A stretch of 64,000 nucleotides of DNA from Candidatus Thiodiazotropha endoloripes (GTDB lineage Bacteria > Pseudomonadota > Gammaproteobacteria > Chromatiales > Chromatiaceae): the NCBI GenBank assembly GCA_001709035.1, contig LVKA01000011.1, forward strand, positions 186,001 through 250,000. Direction: 5' to 3'. The notes below the pieces were generated by a model, which saw nothing but the letters and a program-made list of their open reading frames with translations, was not told where the DNA came from and did no database searches. Made by a program: the position numbers and the translations under genes. Shown in pieces: positions 35,310-45,713 of this stretch (within the stretch, counting starts at the first letter, position 1; every line of letters begins with the position of its first letter).

Positions 35310-35939
35310 ATGCCAGTCTCAACAATATTTATTGTGGAAGACAACGTGATGGTGCGCGAAGCCCTGACATCACTGCTCGCAAACGAAGGCCATGACGTCA
35401 AGGCATACTCAACGGCTACTGATTTTCTTAATGCCTATCAACCTGAGACCCCAGGTTGTTTGCTGCTTGATATCAATCTACCCGACATCTCGGGCATTGA
35501 GCTGCAAACACTGTTAGCTGAGCAACAGCTGAAAATCCCGATCATATTTCTAACGGGCCAGGCAAATGTGCCGATTACCATCCAGGCGTTCAGGAATGGT
35601 GCAATTGATCTCCTGGAGAAACCTGTTTCTAATGAGATGTTGCTTGAGCGAATAAACGAAGCGCTCACAATTGATGCAAACATACGCACCAAAGCACTGA
35701 GCCAGTCAGTTATTTGGCAACGGGTTGAACGATTGACTAAGCGGGAGAGGGAAGTGATGGCGCTCCTCGCCTCAGGTTATTCAAATAAACAGATGGCTCA
35801 GGAGTTGGATATCAGTTCTAGAACAGTTGAGATCCATCGCCGACGAGTTTATGAAAAAACAGGCGTTGAATCACTCGCTGAACTGATAGATTTGTTGCAT
35901 GTCATCGGATATTTAAAGCGAACCGTATTTGAAGAATAA
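35310..35939 (+). CDS. FixJ/NarL-type response regulator
   Basis: 209 residues. The receiver domain has phospho-acceptor Asp54 (LLLDINLPDISG), Thr in FLTGQAN and Lys in LLEKPVS; a LuxR-type HTH follows (~140-205: LTKREREVMALLASGYSNKQMAQELDISSRTVEIHRRRV). AAGGA before ATG 35310 favours this start. It is the likely partner of the hybrid kinase at 31558, although a divergent 2-kb gap separates them. Confidence 0.9.
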   Translation: MPVSTIFIVEDNVMVREALTSLLANEGHDVKAYSTATDFLNAYQPETPGCLLLDINLPDISGIELQTLLAEQQLKIPIIFLTGQANVPITIQAFRNGAIDLLEKPVSNEMLLERINEALTIDANIRTKALSQSVIWQRVERLTKREREVMALLASGYSNKQMAQELDISSRTVEIHRRRVYEKTGVESLAELIDLLHVIGYLKRTVFEE

Positions 35940-35984
35940 GCCTCTTATATACTCTGGGTTAGTCGGGTTTACAGGCTAGGCTTA

Positions 35985-37736
35985 TCAGTCATCCTCCTCC
36001 TCCGGGTATTCATGACAGAGCGTGCAACTCACTGCCGTACCCTTTGTCAGAAACAGGCTTCGCTCACCGTCATCATCCCGCAGATAGGTTCTGTCGGTGG
36101 CGGTTTGCGAAAGTACCGTGCCTTGCAGATTGGCGCCATGGCAGCTGCGGCAGCTGTTCGGGTCTGCCTCGTAGAAATCCTCGTGGTTGAGGTTCCAGCC
36201 ACGGCTGTTGACGTTATGCATGCCATGGGGGCCGGACAGGGTCAGAGGCAGGCTGGTGTGGCAGGTGGCGCAATCGCTGACGGTCCCCGCATGACCCTGG
36301 AGTTGGATCGATGCCAGGTTGTCATTGGCCTCCGGATTGGCATTGGGCCAGATCGCATGGGTCGAGCCATGGCAGCCCTCACAGGCGACGCCGCCATGGC
36401 CCAGGCTGTTTCTGTAGAGGGTGGCATCGTTCTCGGCAAATCGCTTGTTGCTCGCGATGCGTGGTGTTGCGGTATCGATATTATCGGTCCAGGCCTGGCT
36501 GAGTCTGATGCTGCTGCCCAGGTTGCTGGTGGCATCGCCGGTATGGCAGGACTCACAACGGGGTTCGTCCAGCCAGGCGGAGCGCTCCTCCCGGCCTACT
36601 GCCAGCATACTGCCATGACAATCGGAGCACTCGATGCCGGCACCGCCCATAGCGCCTCTGAGGCATTGGGTGACTTTACCCGGATGACACTGATAACAGG
36701 TCTGCTGCAGTGTGCCGTCGCTGGGAAATACCGGTTCGCCACTGCTCTCATCGATCAGCTCCCCATGGTGCCTGTGCATCACCTCTGACATGCTGTCCTG
36801 GTTCAGTTGATTGCCGCTTGGTCCGGATCCGTTCAGGTCGAGCGCTGCTGAGTAGTGGCAGGATGCGCAGAGTACCGGTTTGCTGGCCACCAGGTTGGTG
36901 GCGTGTTCTGCATCATGCAGCAACAGAATGTTCTGTTTGGCGGCCTGCAGGACGCTGTTGGCGTCATTGATGTCATCGGGCAGTTCAAATGGGATTTCAC
37001 TGTCGGTGGGTGCGGCGATCTCACCGGCTGCATGACAGTTCTGGCAGTCCGCCTCTGAGGCCACGGGTAAAACCACGTCGAGTGAGGCGAGTGAGTCCTC
37101 ACTATTCAGTTCTTGCGCTGTCACCCTCATCAGTGGATAGGCGTTGAGTTGTCCGCTGTCATCAATGGGCAGGATGGGAATGCCTTCAGCAGAGAACCAC
37201 TTTTTCGTCTCGTTGTAGTGGTTGAACGGCTGGGGATCATTGGTGCTGTATGGATTGAGAATGCCCGGCATGTTCTGCTCAAACATCAGCCCTTCGTCAG
37301 GCTCAGGATCGTCGCCGAACAGGTCGAACACAAAACGGTTGCCGGTATTCGGATTGGTGCTCCAGAAGTTAGTTTTATTGATGCTGCCTGCCAGGTTCTG
37401 GCTGGTGGAGTTGATTGAGCCTGATGGATCAGCAGCGGCGAGATAACTGAGCTGAACCTCGCTGGAGTCGAGCAGACGGGGTGGGTTACCCCGGGCAACC
37501 ACCTGACTGTGGATGACATTGAAGGGGGGCAGGATGACGAAAGTGGAATAGTCCAGGTCGGCGCAATGCATGCCCAGGTCGTTGAACGCGAGAACCCGGT
37601 AAGCGCCGTTTACATCACTGACCCCAGGACCGTTTTCATGGTCATCGTCATCATCATCGTCCCCGCCACCGCCACCGCAGGCAATCAGAGAGAGGCTCAG
37701 CATCAACAGGATCATCCAATGGAATTTACCGCGCAT
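35985..37736 (-). CDS. Nonahaem cytochrome c lipoprotein
   Basis: 583 residues. The lipobox LSLIAC puts the lipidated Cys at residue 20, followed by a Gly/Asp-rich linker. From residue ~232 to ~575 there are nine CxxCH haem sites: CQNCH, CASCH, CYQCH, CSDCH, CESCH, CEGCH, CATCH, CRSCH and CTLCH. The N-terminal third lacks haems and contains NDLGMHCADLDYSTFVILPPFN, a conserved block. It is an outer- or periplasm-facing electron-transfer protein with unknown partner. GGAGCGACACAG precedes the ATG. Confidence 0.88.
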   Translation of the reverse strand: MRGKFHWMILLMLSLSLIACGGGGGDDDDDDDHENGPGVSDVNGAYRVLAFNDLGMHCADLDYSTFVILPPFNVIHSQVVARGNPPRLLDSSEVQLSYLAAADPSGSINSTSQNLAGSINKTNFWSTNPNTGNRFVFDLFGDDPEPDEGLMFEQNMPGILNPYSTNDPQPFNHYNETKKWFSAEGIPILPIDDSGQLNAYPLMRVTAQELNSEDSLASLDVVLPVASEADCQNCHAAGEIAAPTDSEIPFELPDDINDANSVLQAAKQNILLLHDAEHATNLVASKPVLCASCHYSAALDLNGSGPSGNQLNQDSMSEVMHRHHGELIDESSGEPVFPSDGTLQQTCYQCHPGKVTQCLRGAMGGAGIECSDCHGSMLAVGREERSAWLDEPRCESCHTGDATSNLGSSIRLSQAWTDNIDTATPRIASNKRFAENDATLYRNSLGHGGVACEGCHGSTHAIWPNANPEANDNLASIQLQGHAGTVSDCATCHTSLPLTLSGPHGMHNVNSRGWNLNHEDFYEADPNSCRSCHGANLQGTVLSQTATDRTYLRDDDGERSLFLTKGTAVSCTLCHEYPEEEDD

Positions 37737-37831
37737 CTGTGTCGCTCCCGAGTTGTCACTATTCCTGGAATTGGCAATAATGGGAATTATATCCCAAATT
37801 TTGCATTACATCGAGCGTGGTGTTTGACCCA

Positions 37832-40306
37832 TCAGCGGGATACAGGTGACACCTGCCAGATTTTTTTCGCATATTCGCTGATGGTCCGATCACTTGAAAA
37901 ATACCCCATGCGGGCGGTATTCAGGATTGCCATACGATTCCAGACGTCAGGCTGTCGATAGATGAGGTCGGCCTTATCGCTGATTCCCATGTAGGCATCG
38001 AAGTCTGCCAGCACCTTGAAGTGATCCACATTCAGCAGGCTGTCGGTGATCATGCGGTAGCGTGTTGGCTCTTCAGGGGAGAAGAAACCGTTGGCAATCA
38101 TATCGATGATCCGCCTGAGTCTGGTGTTCGACTCATAGTATTGTCTCGGTTGGTAGCCTTGCTGATTGAGCCGGGCAATGTCGTCGGTTTGCAGACCGAA
38201 GATGAAAATATTCTCATCCCCAAGCTGCTCGCGCATCTCCACATTGGCGCCATCCATGGTGCCCATGGTCAGGGCGCCGTTTAAAGCCAGTTTCATATTG
38301 CCGGTACCCGAGGCCTCCATACCGGCCGTGGAGATCTGCTGCGACAGCTCGGCGGCGGGAATGATGTCGGTTGCGGTGGAGACATCGTAGTTGGGGATGA
38401 AGATCATTTTCAGTCGGTCACTGACGGCCGGGTCATTGTCGATCACATCAGCAACGTCATTGATCAGTCGAATGATCAGCTTTGCCATCGTGTAGCCTGG
38501 TGCCGCCTTGCCACCGAACAGGATGGTGCGGGGTACACAAGCACAGCCCGGGTCATCCACCAATCTGTTGTAGAGTTCAATGGCGCGAAACAGGTTGAGC
38601 AACTGGCGTTTGTATTCATGGATACGCTTTACCTGAACATCAAACAGGGTGTGGGCATCGACCTGTTTATCCAGGAAGTAGTTGATCAGTTTGCTGATAT
38701 GCTTTTTATTGGCCAGCTTGATTGCGGCAAACTTCTCCTGAAAGCTACTATCCCCCGCGAACGCTTCAAGTTGTTGGATCTTGCTCAGATCCTTCACCCA
38801 CTCGGGCCCTATGGCATCGCTGATCAGAGAAGAGAGTTTTCGGTTGGAGAGATAGAGCCAACGCCTTGGTGTGATGCCGTTGGTGATGTTGATGATTTTA
38901 CCGGGATAGAACTGGTTGAACTCCTTGAAGGTGGCGTTTCGCAACAGCTCGCTGTGGAGTGCCGAGACACCATTCACCTTATGGCTGCCGATGATGGCCA
39001 GATGGGCCATGCGGATGCGCCGTTCACCACTTTCATCGATGATCGAGAGTCTGCGCAGGATGTCCATGTCCCCAGGATGCCGGTGCCCAAGCATCAGCAG
39101 AAAGCGTCGATTGATCTCCAGGATCAACTGCAGGTGTCTTGGCAGCAGTGATTCAAAGGATTTCACCGGCCAGCTTTCCAGTGCCTCTGGCAGCAGGGTG
39201 TGATTGGTGTAGGAGAAGACCCGGGTGGTGATCTCCCAAGCGGGTTGCCACTCCAGCTGATGTTTGTCCATCAGCAGGCGCATCATCTCCGGGATGGCGA
39301 TTGCCGGATGGGTGTCATTGAGCTGGATCGCGACTTTATCCGGCAGTTCATACAGGTCGTCATGGTCGGTGAAGAAGCGACGTAAAATATCCTTCAACGA
39401 TGCGCTGACAAAAAAGTACTGCTGTTTTAGGCGCAACAGCTTGTTCATGGTGGAGCTGTCGTTGGGGTAGAGGACCTTGGAGATGTTTTCAGAGAGGGTC
39501 TTGCCGACCACGGCTTCGGTGTACTCCCCCTGGTTGAACTGATTGAGATCGAAGGCTTCATGGGCCTTGGCGCTCCACAGTCGGAGGTTGTTCACCGTGT
39601 CGTTATGGTAGCCCGGGATCGGGGTGTCATAGGCCTGAGCGATGACGATATCCCCATCGATCCAGTCGAAGTGCCGGCGTCCACTCCTGTCCTGGTACTC
39701 CATGACTCTTCCGCCATAACGTATCCGGTATGAGACTTCGGGTCGGGGAAACTCCCAGGGGTTGTCATGTACCAGCCAGTTTTCCGGCAGCTCGACCTGG
39801 TTACCATTCTCAATCTGCTGGCGAAACATGCCATATTCGAAACGGATGCCGTAACCGTAGCCCGGAATGTTAAGGCTGGCCATGGAGTCGAGAAAGCAGG
39901 CGGCCAGTCGGCCCAGACCACCATTGCCCAGGGCAGCATCATGTTCCAGGCTGCGTAGCCGTTCGAGTTCGATGCCGAGTTTTTTCAGTGCCTTGCCGCA
40001 GGCGTCGTGGATATCCATATTCAACAGGCTGTTGATCAGGCTGCGACCGATCAGAAACTCCATCGACAGGTAGTAGACCCGTTTCGCATCGTGTTTGTAA
40101 TAGCTGCGCTGGGTCTCCATCCAGCGTTCTATGAGCCGGTCCCTGACCACATGGCTGAAGGCCATCATCCAGTCATGTTCGGTTGCGGTAAAGGGATCCT
40201 TGCCGATGGTGTAGACAAGATGGTTGGAGACGGACCTTTGAATCGCCTTGGAGTCAGAGCCCAGGTAGTCGTACTTGAATGCGCTATGTTTTATATCACT
40301 GCTCAT
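37832..40306 (-). CDS. glgP: Glycogen/starch/alpha-glucan phosphorylase
   Basis: 824 residues, full length. N-terminal YYLSMEFLIGRSLINSLLNM and ALGNGGLGRLAACFLDSMA; the PLP-lysine signature EASGTGNMKLALNGAL TMGTMDGANVEM near residue 660. It releases glucose 1-phosphate from glycogen. It is monocistronic, flanked by 290 bp upstream and 95 bp downstream; no other glycogen genes are here. Confidence 0.96.
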   Translation of the reverse strand: MSSDIKHSAFKYDYLGSDSKAIQRSVSNHLVYTIGKDPFTATEHDWMMAFSHVVRDRLIERWMETQRSYYKHDAKRVYYLSMEFLIGRSLINSLLNMDIHDACGKALKKLGIELERLRSLEHDAALGNGGLGRLAACFLDSMASLNIPGYGYGIRFEYGMFRQQIENGNQVELPENWLVHDNPWEFPRPEVSYRIRYGGRVMEYQDRSGRRHFDWIDGDIVIAQAYDTPIPGYHNDTVNNLRLWSAKAHEAFDLNQFNQGEYTEAVVGKTLSENISKVLYPNDSSTMNKLLRLKQQYFFVSASLKDILRRFFTDHDDLYELPDKVAIQLNDTHPAIAIPEMMRLLMDKHQLEWQPAWEITTRVFSYTNHTLLPEALESWPVKSFESLLPRHLQLILEINRRFLLMLGHRHPGDMDILRRLSIIDESGERRIRMAHLAIIGSHKVNGVSALHSELLRNATFKEFNQFYPGKIINITNGITPRRWLYLSNRKLSSLISDAIGPEWVKDLSKIQQLEAFAGDSSFQEKFAAIKLANKKHISKLINYFLDKQVDAHTLFDVQVKRIHEYKRQLLNLFRAIELYNRLVDDPGCACVPRTILFGGKAAPGYTMAKLIIRLINDVADVIDNDPAVSDRLKMIFIPNYDVSTATDIIPAAELSQQISTAGMEASGTGNMKLALNGALTMGTMDGANVEMREQLGDENIFIFGLQTDDIARLNQQGYQPRQYYESNTRLRRIIDMIANGFFSPEEPTRYRMITDSLLNVDHFKVLADFDAYMGISDKADLIYRQPDVWNRMAILNTARMGYFSSDRTISEYAKKIWQVSPVSR

Positions 40307-40593
40307 ATGCTGTTGATATGGTTGTGTTGTTATTGTGATCTTGCGATTTCATATTTGGTTAACGATGCAAAACTCAGGTTCTCTGATTATTTCACTTATT
40401 GCCATCCCGGTGCATGCATAGATTTATGAAATCCAATCACATCGATTGCCACCTGTACCAGAAAGAATCGTATACCGGAACTCCCCCAATCAAAGACAAC
40501 AGATCCGGTCAGGTGCAGGATTCCAGGCCTCGTAGTTACTTCAATCATAATACAGCACCCGTGACGGGTCAGGTTCAGAGGTCGGGTTTTTGA

Positions 40594-40998
40594 TCAGGCC
40601 TGTGCATTTTTCTGTCGCAGACGTTTGATCCAATTGATGCGCAACAGCCCTGGCAGCATCATGCTGTAGATCATCAGGCCAAGCCCATCCGCGGCCAGGT
40701 CAAGCAAGGAAAAGAAACGATAGGGCAGAAAGGCCTGGACAGTCTCGATAAACAGTCCATAACCGAGCAGAGAGAGGGCCTTGGTGAAATTCCAATCTGC
40801 TTCAGGCCAGGAAAAGTCGCACAACAGTGCGAGGTAGAGAAAGGCGAGAATGTGGGAGAGCTTGTCATTCAGGCTGCTGACAGCCGGTATCTGCAGCGGT
40901 GTGAAGGCCAGAAAACAGATCGCGATCAGGCTGATTGCCAAAGCACCCCGCAACAGGGTGCTTGACAATCGATGCCTGGAAGGCTTTTGTTCAGCCAC
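40594..40998 (-). CDS. VanZ-family membrane protein
   Basis: 134 residues with three to four hydrophobic helices; SSLNDKLSHILAFLYLALL and FIETVQAFLPYRFFSLLDLAADGLGL are typical VanZ-like motifs. I chose GTG 40998, which overlaps the purD stop by 8 bp, giving tight coupling; the longer frame to 41061 would lie inside purD. VanZ-like proteins are inner-membrane; no defined activity. Confidence 0.82.
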   Translation of the reverse strand: MAEQKPSRHRLSSTLLRGALAISLIAICFLAFTPLQIPAVSSLNDKLSHILAFLYLALLCDFSWPEADWNFTKALSLLGYGLFIETVQAFLPYRFFSLLDLAADGLGLMIYSMMLPGLLRINWIKRLRQKNAQA

Positions 40999-42289
40999 TA
41001 TCCGTCGCCTGTTCCCTGGCGATGGCTCGATAAGCAATATCAGTGCGGTAATAGACCCCATCCCAATGGATGGCTCGGGTCAGCTGGTAGGCGTTCTGTT
41101 GTGCCTGGGTGACCGTGTCACCCAGTGCGGTGGCACAAAGTACCCGGCCTCCGGAGGTGACGACTTCATCACCGTCCATACTGGTTCCGGCATGGAATAC
41201 CTTAAGCTCATTGTTGTCGCCCTCCGGTAGGCCGGAGATCGGTAATCCCTTGTCGTAACTTCCCGGGTAACCACCGGCTGCCAAGACCACGCCAACCGAT
41301 GCCCGGGGATCCCATTCGGTTGTCTGCTGGTCGAGGCTGCCATCCAGGGCAGCCAGACAGTGAGCGACCAGGTCCGATCTCATGCGCAACATGATCGGTT
41401 GTGTCTCCGGATCGCCAAAGCGGCAGTTGTATTCGATAACCTTCGGTGTGCCGTCGGACGTGATCATCAAGCCGGCATAGAGAAAGCCGGTGTAAGGCAG
41501 GCCCTCTTCGGCCATGCCTCTGACAGTCGGCAGAATCACTTCATCCATGATCCGCCGGTCGATGCTTTGTGTAACCACCGGGGCGGGGGAGTAGGCGCCC
41601 ATACCGCCGGTATTGAGGCCGGTATCACCATTGCCGACCCGTTTGTGATCCTGGCTGGTGGCCATCGGTAACACATGTTCACCGTCAGCCATCACGATGA
41701 AGCTGGCCTCTTCACCCTCGAGGAACTCCTCGATCACTACCCGGTGACCCGCTTCGCCAAAGGCGTTACCTGCGAGCATGTCCTTGACCGCTGATTCAGC
41801 AGTCTGCATATCCATCGCGACAATCACCCCTTTACCGGCAGCCAGGCCATCGGCTTTGATCACAATGGGAGCGCCACACTGGTGCAGATAGGCCAATGCC
41901 TTGTCGATCTCCGTGAAGGTCTGATAATCGGCGGTGGGGATGTTGTGACGGGCCAGGAAGTCCTTGGTGAAGGATTTTGAACCCTCCAGCTGGGCTGCCC
42001 CCTGGGTTGGTCCAAAACAGCGCAGGCCGGCCTGCTGAAAGGCGTCGGTGATGCCCATTACAAGGGGGACCTCCGGACCGATGATGGTCAGGCCGATCTG
42101 ATTCGATTTGGCAAAGCTGACCAGTTGCGCGATCTCTTCAACACCGATGGCGATGTTTTCGAGTTTCTCTTCCAGTGCCGTACCGGCATTACCCGGTGCC
42201 ACATAGACCTTCTCGGCCAGAGGGGATTGTGCCGCTTTCCAGGCCAGGGCGTGTTCTCGGCCGCCCGAACCGATTACCAGAATATTCAT
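40991..42289 (-). CDS. purD: Phosphoribosylamine-glycine ligase (GARS)
   Basis: 432 residues. N-terminal VIGSGGREHALAWKAAQS, the ATP-grasp core (SKSFTKDFLARHNIPTA, VIKADGLAAGKGV), and YNCRFGDPETQPIM. It ligates glycine to phosphoribosylamine in purine synthesis. It starts within the purH stop (TAATG), so the two are translationally linked. Confidence 0.97.
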   Translation of the reverse strand: MNILVIGSGGREHALAWKAAQSPLAEKVYVAPGNAGTALEEKLENIAIGVEEIAQLVSFAKSNQIGLTIIGPEVPLVMGITDAFQQAGLRCFGPTQGAAQLEGSKSFTKDFLARHNIPTADYQTFTEIDKALAYLHQCGAPIVIKADGLAAGKGVIVAMDMQTAESAVKDMLAGNAFGEAGHRVVIEEFLEGEEASFIVMADGEHVLPMATSQDHKRVGNGDTGLNTGGMGAYSPAPVVTQSIDRRIMDEVILPTVRGMAEEGLPYTGFLYAGLMITSDGTPKVIEYNCRFGDPETQPIMLRMRSDLVAHCLAALDGSLDQQTTEWDPRASVGVVLAAGGYPGSYDKGLPISGLPEGDNNELKVFHAGTSMDGDEVVTSGGRVLCATALGDTVTQAQQNAYQLTRAIHWDGVYYRTDIAYRAIAREQATDSG

Positions 42290-43848
42290 TAGTGACGGAA
42301 GTGACGCATGCCAGTGAAAACCATCGCCATACCATGCTCGTCGGCCGCGGCGATGGCTTCCTCGTCGCGCATTGAACCACCGGGCTGGATGACAGCCGCA
42401 ATACCCGCTTGCGCCGCATTGTCGATACCGTCACGGAACGGGAAGAAGGCATCGGAAGCCATCACGGAACCCTGTACCTCCAGTTTGGCATGTTCGGCCT
42501 TGATGGCGGCGATGCGGGCCGAATTGACCCGGCTCATCTGGCCGGCGCCGACACCGATGGTCATGCCGTTGCGGCCGTAGACGATCGCATTCGACTTGAC
42601 GAATTTGGCCACCCGCCAGGTGAACAGCAGATCCTGCATCTCCTGCTCCGTGGGCTGTCGTTTGCTGACAACCTTGATCTCGTTACTCAGTTGCAGATCC
42701 GCATCCTGTACCAGCAGGCCGCCATTGACCCGTTTGTATTCAGTCCGGTGGATCGATTCGCTCAGCCACTCGCCACAGGCAAGCAGACGGACATTCTTTT
42801 TACTGCTGACCGCTTCAAGCGCAGCGGCAGAGACCTTGGGAGCAATGATCACTTCCACAAACTGCCGATCGACGATGGCTTTGGCGGTCTCGCCGTCCAG
42901 CTCGCCGTTGAATGCGATGATGCCGCCAAATGCCGATTCAGGGTCGGTGCTATAGGCCCGGTCGTAAGCCTCGAGCAGATTGTCACCATAAGCGACACCA
43001 CATGGGTTGGCGTGTTTGACGATGACGCAGGCCGGTGCACCATCGAAACTCTTGACACACTCCAGTGCTGCGTCGGTGTCTGCAATGTTGTTGTAGGAGA
43101 GCTCCTTGCCTTGCAGCTGTTGTGCCGTTGCCACGCTGGCTTCCTCGATTTTGTGCTCGACGAAGAAGGCCGCCTTCTGATGAGGATTCTCACCATAACG
43201 CATGCTCTGACTCTGCTTGAACTGCATCGAGAGTGTGCGAGGAAAGTCGCTGGTTTCGTTGTTCAGTCTGGCGCCCAGGTAATTGGCGATCGCACCATCG
43301 TATCGTGCGGTGTGCTCAAAGGTTTTGACCGCCAGATCAAAACGGGTGTTGTCGCTCAGCTGGTTTTCATTGGCAGCCATTTCGTCTGTAACCCGCTGAT
43401 AGTCGGCGGCATCCACCACGACGGTGACATCCCGATGGTTTTTAGCGGCGGCCCTGAGCATGGTTGGGCCACCGATATCGATGTTCTCGATCGCTGTGGG
43501 CAGATCGCAATCCGGATTGGCCACGGTCTGTTCGAAGGGATAGAGGTTGACCACAATCAGGTCGATCGGCCCGATACCGTTCTCTTTCATCACCCCGTCA
43601 TCGGTGCCGCGCCGACCGAGGATACCGCCGTGGATTTTCGGATGCAGGGTTTTAACCCGACCGTCCATCATCTCCGGAAAGCCGGTATATTCGGAAACCT
43701 CGATAACCGGCACATCATTTTCAGTTAGAAGCTTGGCGGTGCCTCCGGTGGAGAGTATCTCGACCTGTCTGTCTGCCAGGGTGCGGGCAAATTCAACGAT
43801 GCCGGTCTTGTCTGAGACACTGATCAGTGCGCGTTTTATCGATGCCAT
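42289..43848 (-). CDS. purH: Bifunctional AICAR transformylase / IMP cyclohydrolase
   Basis: 519 residues: N-terminal MGS-like cyclohydrolase ([41 protein letters not shown] in part) and C-terminal transformylase with [11 protein letters not shown] and the late [15 protein letters not shown]. It catalyses the last two steps to IMP. It heads the purH-purD-VanZ operon. Confidence 0.97.
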   Translation of the reverse strand: MASIKRALISVSDKTGIVEFARTLADRQVEILSTGGTAKLLTENDVPVIEVSEYTGFPEMMDGRVKTLHPKIHGGILGRRGTDDGVMKENGIGPIDLIVVNLYPFEQTVANPDCDLPTAIENIDIGGPTMLRAAAKNHRDVTVVVDAADYQRVTDEMAANENQLSDNTRFDLAVKTFEHTARYDGAIANYLGARLNNETSDFPRTLSMQFKQSQSMRYGENPHQKAAFFVEHKIEEASVATAQQLQGKELSYNNIADTDAALECVKSFDGAPACVIVKHANPCGVAYGDNLLEAYDRAYSTDPESAFGGIIAFNGELDGETAKAIVDRQFVEVIIAPKVSAAALEAVSSKKNVRLLACGEWLSESIHRTEYKRVNGGLLVQDADLQLSNEIKVVSKRQPTEQEMQDLLFTWRVAKFVKSNAIVYGRNGMTIGVGAGQMSRVNSARIAAIKAEHAKLEVQGSVMASDAFFPFRDGIDNAAQAGIAAVIQPGGSMRDEEAIAAADEHGMAMVFTGMRHFRH

Positions 43849-44051
43849 TAGTGATACCGTTAGTTGTAGTAATGAACAGATTGTGAATAGATCACGATGT
43901 AATTCTAAAGGTGGTGTTTATTAACCCGGTGATCCAATAGTCCAAAAGGGCTTCAGCCCCTGTGATGATGTAGGCTTCGGGTGCAACCTCAATTGAGTAA
44001 GGCGTGCTCTGTAATCTCTGCGATATTTTGCCCGATCTCAGGGATCGGTGA

Positions 44052-44348
44052 TCAATCCAGATCGTACTGGGATAGTTTTTTGCGTAACGTACTGCGACTG
44101 ATGCCCAAAATGGTGGCCGCCTGGGTCTGGTTGCCGCCGGTATGTTTCATGACGCTTTCCAGTAGTGGGGCCTCGACCTCATTCATTACCAGACGATAAA
44201 GATTATTGGCGCCATGACCATCCAGGTTGTTGAAATAGCGTTGCATGGCATCACTCACACACTGGCGCAAGGGTTCTGACTTCTTGCTGTGAGTGACTGT
44301 CAGATATTCTTCGCTCTGTTGGTCGGATAAAACCGCTTCTATCATCAT
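44052..44348 (-). CDS. fis: DNA-binding protein Fis
   Basis: 98 residues. C-terminal HTH (TGGNQTQAATILGISRSTLRKKLSQYDLD) and the helix A/B core (ESVMKHT). It bends DNA and controls rRNA and growth-phase genes. ATG 44348 overlaps the dusB TGA (ATGA); a second ATG follows directly. The dusB-fis order is the classical enteric arrangement. Confidence 0.96.
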   Translation of the reverse strand: MMIEAVLSDQQSEEYLTVTHSKKSEPLRQCVSDAMQRYFNNLDGHGANNLYRLVMNEVEAPLLESVMKHTGGNQTQAATILGISRSTLRKKLSQYDLD

Positions 44349-45331
44349 GCTGCCAGATCCCTATTGTCATGCAGAAACTGAAAATACTCTTTGATCGCCT
44401 GGAGCTGCTCAGCAGGTGATTCCGAATAGTTTATTCTGTTTCTGAAAACGGCACCTTCAGGGCGCCCTTTGCTGTACCAGGCGATATGTTTTCGAGCTAT
44501 ACGCACGCCAAGGTACTCCCCATAAAACTCATAGAGCTGCTGAACATGTCGGGTTAGAACGTCAGCGACCCATTCAAGCTCCGGCTCTGGTAACAGCTGG
44601 CCGGTTGTCAAGTAACTGTTGATCTCATTAAAGATCCAGGGGCGTCCTTGCGCAGCGCGTCCGATCATCAGAGCATCGACGCCGGTTATTTCCAAGACCT
44701 CCGCCGCTTTTTGCGGGGAGTCGATATCGCCATTTGCGATAACCGGTATGGCTACCTTTTTTTTAATCCTGCTGATCGTTTCGTACTCAGCCTGGCCCGA
44801 AAATTTACAGGCCCGGGTACGACCGTGTACGCTTAAAGCCTGTATGCCGGCATCCTCGGCGATTTCTGCAACTCGTTCACCGTTTCGGTTTTGCGGATCA
44901 GTGCCGGTGCGTATCTTTAACGTTACAGGTACATCAACTGCATCAACCGTTGCCTTCAATATGGCTGCCACAAGAGGCTCGTCCTCAAGTAGTGCGGATC
45001 CGGCTGACTTTTTACACACTTTCTTTGCCGGGCATCCCATGTTGATGTCGATGATCTGAGCACCCATGGCAACATTGGCTTGTGCGGCCTGGGCCATCAT
45101 CTGAGGATCGGAACCCAGGATCTGTACACTGATCGGCGCCTCTTCCCCATCGTGATCAAGACGTTTGACACTTTTTTTAGTGCCCCATAATGATGCATCG
45201 GCTGAGATCATCTCTGACACAGCCAGACCTGCACCCAGACTCCTGCAGAGCTGCCTGAACGGCCTGTCTGTCACACCGGCCATCGGCGCTAACAGCAGAT
45301 TATTCGCAATCTCATAAGACCCAATGTGCAT
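44345..45331 (-). CDS. dusB: tRNA-dihydrouridine synthase B
   Basis: 328 residues. FMN TIM barrel with NLLLAPMAGVTDRPFR, the catalytic Cys in INMGCPAKKVCKKSAGSALL, SVHGRTRACKFSG, IPVIANGDI and DALMIGRAAQGRPW. It reduces U17-type positions of tRNA. It is upstream of and overlapping fis. Confidence 0.96.
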   Translation of the reverse strand: MHIGSYEIANNLLLAPMAGVTDRPFRQLCRSLGAGLAVSEMISADASLWGTKKSVKRLDHDGEEAPISVQILGSDPQMMAQAAQANVAMGAQIIDINMGCPAKKVCKKSAGSALLEDEPLVAAILKATVDAVDVPVTLKIRTGTDPQNRNGERVAEIAEDAGIQALSVHGRTRACKFSGQAEYETISRIKKKVAIPVIANGDIDSPQKAAEVLEITGVDALMIGRAAQGRPWIFNEINSYLTTGQLLPEPELEWVADVLTRHVQQLYEFYGEYLGVRIARKHIAWYSKGRPEGAVFRNRINYSESPAEQLQAIKEYFQFLHDNRDLAA

Positions 45332-45713
45332 TAAAAATCGCCACTCTTCGGGGGCTGTTCTCAGGTGAAGGAGGGGTTGGGATACTACCTGTAAATCAGG
45401 GCGGAATCAAAGGCAAAATGGCGTTGAATTGATTCTGCACAGTTGCTTGAAACCGTCGACTCTTCGCAATCGGCTGGAAGGGTGTTTAGTAAGCTATTCA
45501 ATCTCCTTTAGATATAGGGTTTACGTGAGCCTGAAATCCAAAAAGATTCAAAATGTAAATTTTTTATGAAATTAATTCCCCGTCGTGACTGTGTATTTTG
45601 TCTCTCTGTCCGGCACGAGTTTGACAGTGTGTCTGATTGCGGACGAAAGCTTGATTGGTTTAGTGGGTTGTCCGGGGATTGCTTAGGGCTTGTGAATAGG
45701 CCCTAGTGGCCCA
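45332..45713. other. Intergenic region dusB / DUF3426 gene
   Basis: 382 bp. It must hold the dusB-fis promoter. Near 45683-45704 is TAGGGC-N10-GCCCTA, just past the stop of the minus-strand DUF3426 gene and without a U tract. AT-rich from 45530 to 45580. No gene seen. Confidence 0.45.

Noticed and set aside
42409-43728. 439-codon plus-strand frame antisense to purH
   Set aside because: purH on the minus strand is unambiguous; this frame has no domain signal.
44032-44048. CCGATC-N5-GATCGG hairpin after fis as a terminator
   Set aside because: Short stem, no U tract on the minus strand; too weak to list as a feature.
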